NCBI GenBank assembly: GCA_015075635.1
Contig: JABTUA010000001.1
Location: 2,108,001-2,172,000 of the forward strand
Origin: Polyangiaceae bacterium
GTDB taxonomy: Bacteria; Myxococcota_A; Polyangia; Polyangiales; Polyangiaceae
Length of the DNA stretch: 64,000 nt
Direction: 5' to 3'
In this document: positions 62,345 to 64,000 of the stretch, one piece after another
How positions within the stretch are numbered: position 1 is the stretch's first letter
How the letters are laid out: each line of letters opens with the position of its first letter
Program-made: the position numbers and the translations under genes
The notes under the pieces: generated by a model
Seen by the model: only the letters and a program-made list of their open reading frames with translations
Database searches by the model: none
Told to the model about the DNA's origin: nothing

Positions 62345-62381
62345 CGAATATGGAAACTTTACGCTCACTTACGGGCGGGGG

Positions 62382-62409
62382 TTGCGCGAGCGTCTAACAA
62401 TGGTATACG
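62382..62409 (+). promoter_or_regulatory. Promoter TTGCGC-N16-TATACG of the RHH gene
   Basis: -35 TTGCGC (62382-62387) and -10 TATACG (62404-62409); the -10 overlaps the palindrome GTATAC. The ATG at 62419 is only 9 bases on, so the mRNA is probably leaderless and the promoter self-repressed by the RHH protein. Confidence 0.5.
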
Positions 62410-62418
62410 GTGGTTTAC

Positions 62419-62598
62419 ATGGCACCTGGTGAACGAACGAAGCAGATGGCAATCCGACTCACAGCGGACGAGGCCCAAGTGGTCGCGGACGTCGCAGCCG
62501 AAACCGGTCTGACTTGGTCGGACGTCATGCGCCAGGCGCTTCGGAAGGCGCACGCGGAGCGATTCAAGTCCGCCAAGCCGAAGCGCAAGCAGCGGTAA
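62419..62598 (+). CDS. Ribbon-helix-helix (Arc/CopG) regulator
   Basis: 59 residues. MAIRLTADEAQVVADVAAET, GLTWSDVMRQALRKAHAERF and the tail KPKRKQR align with the element A protein at 45690 along the full length. It is expected to regulate its own and other promoters. A GTG at 62410 could add three residues. Confidence 0.75.
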   Translation: MAPGERTKQMAIRLTADEAQVVADVAAETGLTWSDVMRQALRKAHAERFKSAKPKRKQR

Positions 62599-62606
62599 CG
62601 GCAAGT

Positions 62607-62639
62607 GCTGCCCGGGGTGATTAGGCCACCCCGAGCAGC
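62607..62639 (+). other. Hairpin between RHH and Lys-rich genes
   Basis: GCTGC/GCAGC and CGGGGTG/CACCCCG form a 12-pair stem with one mismatch and a 7-base loop. It is followed by GGAGG and the ATG at 62663. Element A has a hairpin in the same place (45881). Confidence 0.5.
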
Positions 62640-62662
62640 GTGCCCAAAGTGGAGGAACCACC

Positions 62663-63025
62663 ATGAGCAACGCAAACAAATCACGAACCAAGACCCCGAC
62701 CAAGCGCGCACCGAAGCGAACCGCGAAACGCACGCCGAAAACGACGACCACCGCGGACCTGCTCCGCCTGAAGGCGGCCGAGAAGCGAGCACGAGACGCC
62801 TACAGGTCCGCGGCTTACGACTGCGACCCGAACCTCTCTCGTGCGATTCGCATCAGGGAAGACGCCACGTCGCTGGCGCTGGCCGTCCGGGACATCGTTT
62901 CGCCCGGTCCCGATTCGGGTGGCCTGATGCGTGCCATGCAGTGCGTCGCTGACGTCGCCAGGCGCCTGGAGTTCACGGCCAGGGACATCGAGCGCGACGT
63001 GTTCCGCTCCGAGGTGGCGTCGTGA
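62663..63025 (+). CDS. Lys/Thr-rich small protein following the RHH gene
   Basis: 120 residues. N-terminal NKSRTKTPTKRAPKRTAKRT resembles a histone-like tail, then helices (LLRLKAAEKRARDAYRSAAY). Same gene position as the Lys-rich protein of element A at 45936. Probably binds nucleic acid. Confidence 0.5.
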   Translation: MSNANKSRTKTPTKRAPKRTAKRTPKTTTTADLLRLKAAEKRARDAYRSAAYDCDPNLSRAIRIREDATSLALAVRDIVSPGPDSGGLMRAMQCVADVARRLEFTARDIERDVFRSEVAS

Positions 63026-63264
63026 GCCCCGCCGAGACCTTGGTGGCCACCGCCCGCGGCGAGCTGGCGGAGCTCCGGGAGGACTTGGAGAAGCTGACCG
63101 AGCTTGCCGGCCGCGTTGCCATCGCCACACGCGACGGACACGGCGTCGATCATCAGACCTCGGTGGAGCTGTCCGCCTTCGTGGCGAGCGCCGTCGACGC
63201 CCTCGACAGCGCCGAGCACTACCTGGCGCCACGCGCCGACGCTGAGAGCGAGGTGGCGTCATGA
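63022..63264 (+). CDS. Small helical hypothetical protein
   Basis: 80 residues, GTGA coupled. ARGELAELREDLEKLTELAG. Ends in SEVAS like the preceding protein, because the junction DNA (GAGGTGGCGTC) is repeated. Unknown. Confidence 0.45.
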   Translation: MSPAETLVATARGELAELREDLEKLTELAGRVAIATRDGHGVDHQTSVELSAFVASAVDALDSAEHYLAPRADAESEVAS

Positions 63265-63638
63265 GCGGCATTCACCAGACGGACGCGCTCGGCCTCGTCG
63301 CGTTGACCGAGCAGCGCATCACGGCGGCTCTCGACTCGCTGGGCCTGGACGAACCCGAGGGCGCTGCTCTGGAGTTGGCCAAGGCGTTGTCGAGCGTCCG
63401 CGCGCTCAAGGGCGAGATCGAATCCGAGGCCGGCGTTCCCGGCAGCCCGTTGACCGAAGACCGGCTCAAGCTCGCGACCGCAGCGCAGATGAAGTTCATG
63501 CGCGCCATCTCCGCACACGACAGGCTGCCCATGTTGTTCGACGACTGGCTCGGCGAGCTGCGTCAACTCACGTCATCGTGCGAGGTGGACGGCCCCGAGG
63601 TGGACGGCGCGACCGAGACGGGAGGCGAACGTGGCTGA
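63261..63638 (+). CDS. Hypothetical protein (element B)
   Basis: 125 residues, ATGA coupled. Helical (ALGLVALTEQRITAALDSLG; QMKFMRAISAHDRLPMLFDD). Unknown. Confidence 0.45.
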   Translation: MSGIHQTDALGLVALTEQRITAALDSLGLDEPEGAALELAKALSSVRALKGEIESEAGVPGSPLTEDRLKLATAAQMKFMRAISAHDRLPMLFDDWLGELRQLTSSCEVDGPEVDGATETGGERG

Positions 63639-63840
63639 CCGCACCGACAGCATGCTGGCCCTCGCCACGTGCTCCGCCACCGCGCGCGAGTTTCTGATCG
63701 CGGTGGCCGAGAACCCGCGGACGCGCCGGGCGGCGGAGCGGTTCGCCGCGTCGCTGCTCCTGGCCACGTCGGCGGCAGAGGTGGAACAGAGCGGGCCCGT
63801 CGTTCCCATCGGAAGGACCAAGGGGATCAACGATGGCTAG
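63631..63840 (+). CDS. Small hypothetical protein (element B)
   Basis: 69 residues from GTG, overlapping the previous end by 8 bases. DSMLALATCSATAREFLIAV. Unknown. Confidence 0.4.
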   Translation: MADRTDSMLALATCSATAREFLIAVAENPRTRRAAERFAASLLLATSAAEVEQSGPVVPIGRTKGINDG

Positions 63841-64000
63841 CATCATCAGAACCAAGCTGCGTCGCTACACGATAGTGGTGGACGACGAGTCGACGCCGTT
63901 CCTGCCGAGCGTCCGCGCCAGCATCAAGGGAGAGGACGGTTTCGAATCGTCGGGGCACGGTGACACCGCGGCCGAGGCGATCCGGAAGGCGCGGGAGGAG
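63833..64000 (+). CDS. Partial hypothetical protein at the right edge
   Basis: 56 codons from the ATG at 63833 to the window end without a stop. IIRTKLRRYTIVVDDESTPF then a charged stretch. GGAAGGACC precedes it. Unknown. Confidence 0.4.
   Translation, partial: MASIIRTKLRRYTIVVDDESTPFLPSVRASIKGEDGFESSGHGDTAAEAIRKAREE

Larger units (their letters stand above)
48382..64000 (+). mobile_element. Element B: second phage-like element (right end outside window)
   Basis: Gene order is regulator, excisionase-like, TopoVI-A-like, initiator with iterons, helicase loader, AAA+ ATPase, small and large terminase, unknown genes, spike-like, Leu-Pro repeat protein, RuvC-like, RHH regulator. It shares several modules with element A but is not a copy. 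The left boundary is probably near 48550-48600. No integrase, portal or capsid gene is seen up to 64000. Confidence 0.7.

Overview
The window is high-GC DNA from a myxobacterium, most likely a Polyangiales (Sorangium/Polyangium-like) chromosome. The evidence is two secreted proteins ending in MYXO-CTERM-like Cys/hydrophobic/Arg tails, several Gly- and Cys-rich lipoproteins, a matrixin-type protease, and the linked tig-clpP-clpX-lon and parAB loci. Gene starts are often GTG or TTG and coupled by 4-base overlaps.

Host chromosome, 1-35.8 kb. 1-6.7 kb is a surface-polysaccharide region: an ABC-2 export permease (cut by the left edge), two family-2 glycosyltransferases, an acetate/succinate-type permease, a YdjC-family deacetylase with a methyltransferase, a membrane processive glycosyltransferase and another methyltransferase-like protein. 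6.7-13.9 kb holds lipoproteins, biotin synthase, a PMT-type glycosyltransferase coupled to LpxB, and a metalloprotease coupled to a Tat-secreted protein. 14-17.7 kb is glnD plus a TPR lipoprotein, followed by a 51-bp tandem repeat. 18.3-20 kb is parA-parB, and 20.9-26.8 kb is the proteostasis set tig, clpP, clpX, lon. 27-35.8 kb contains an S9 peptidase, a DUF4114/MYXO-CTERM protein, a YdjM-type membrane protein, a glycosyltransferase-CapK fusion and an FMN reductase.

Element A, 35.84-48.35 kb, is an integrated element in the 3' end of a tRNA-Val(UAC) gene. The displaced tRNA 3' half lies at 35840-35883 and the restored intact tRNA at 48310-48381, next to a complete tyrosine integrase. It carries an excisionase-like gene, a replication-initiator-like gene with iterons inside it, a small-terminase-like protein, a tail tape-measure protein and a ribbon-helix-helix regulator. 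No large terminase, portal or capsid gene is recognisable, so it looks more like a phage satellite than a full prophage.

Element B, about 48.6 kb to beyond 64 kb, is a second phage-like element in the same orientation. It shares modules with A (excisionase-like gene, initiator with intragenic iterons, LIAAGVI-motif protein, ribbon-helix-helix gene followed by a Lys-rich protein). It adds a DnaC-like helicase loader, an orphan TopoVI-A/Spo11-like protein, an AAA+ ATPase, small and large terminase, a spike-like protein, a Leu-Pro repeat protein and a RuvC-like nuclease. Its integrase and right end are not in the window. Two gene-free stretches in B (58.87-59.12 and 61.19-61.42 kb) are packed with perfect hairpins and are the best candidates for undescribed RNAs.
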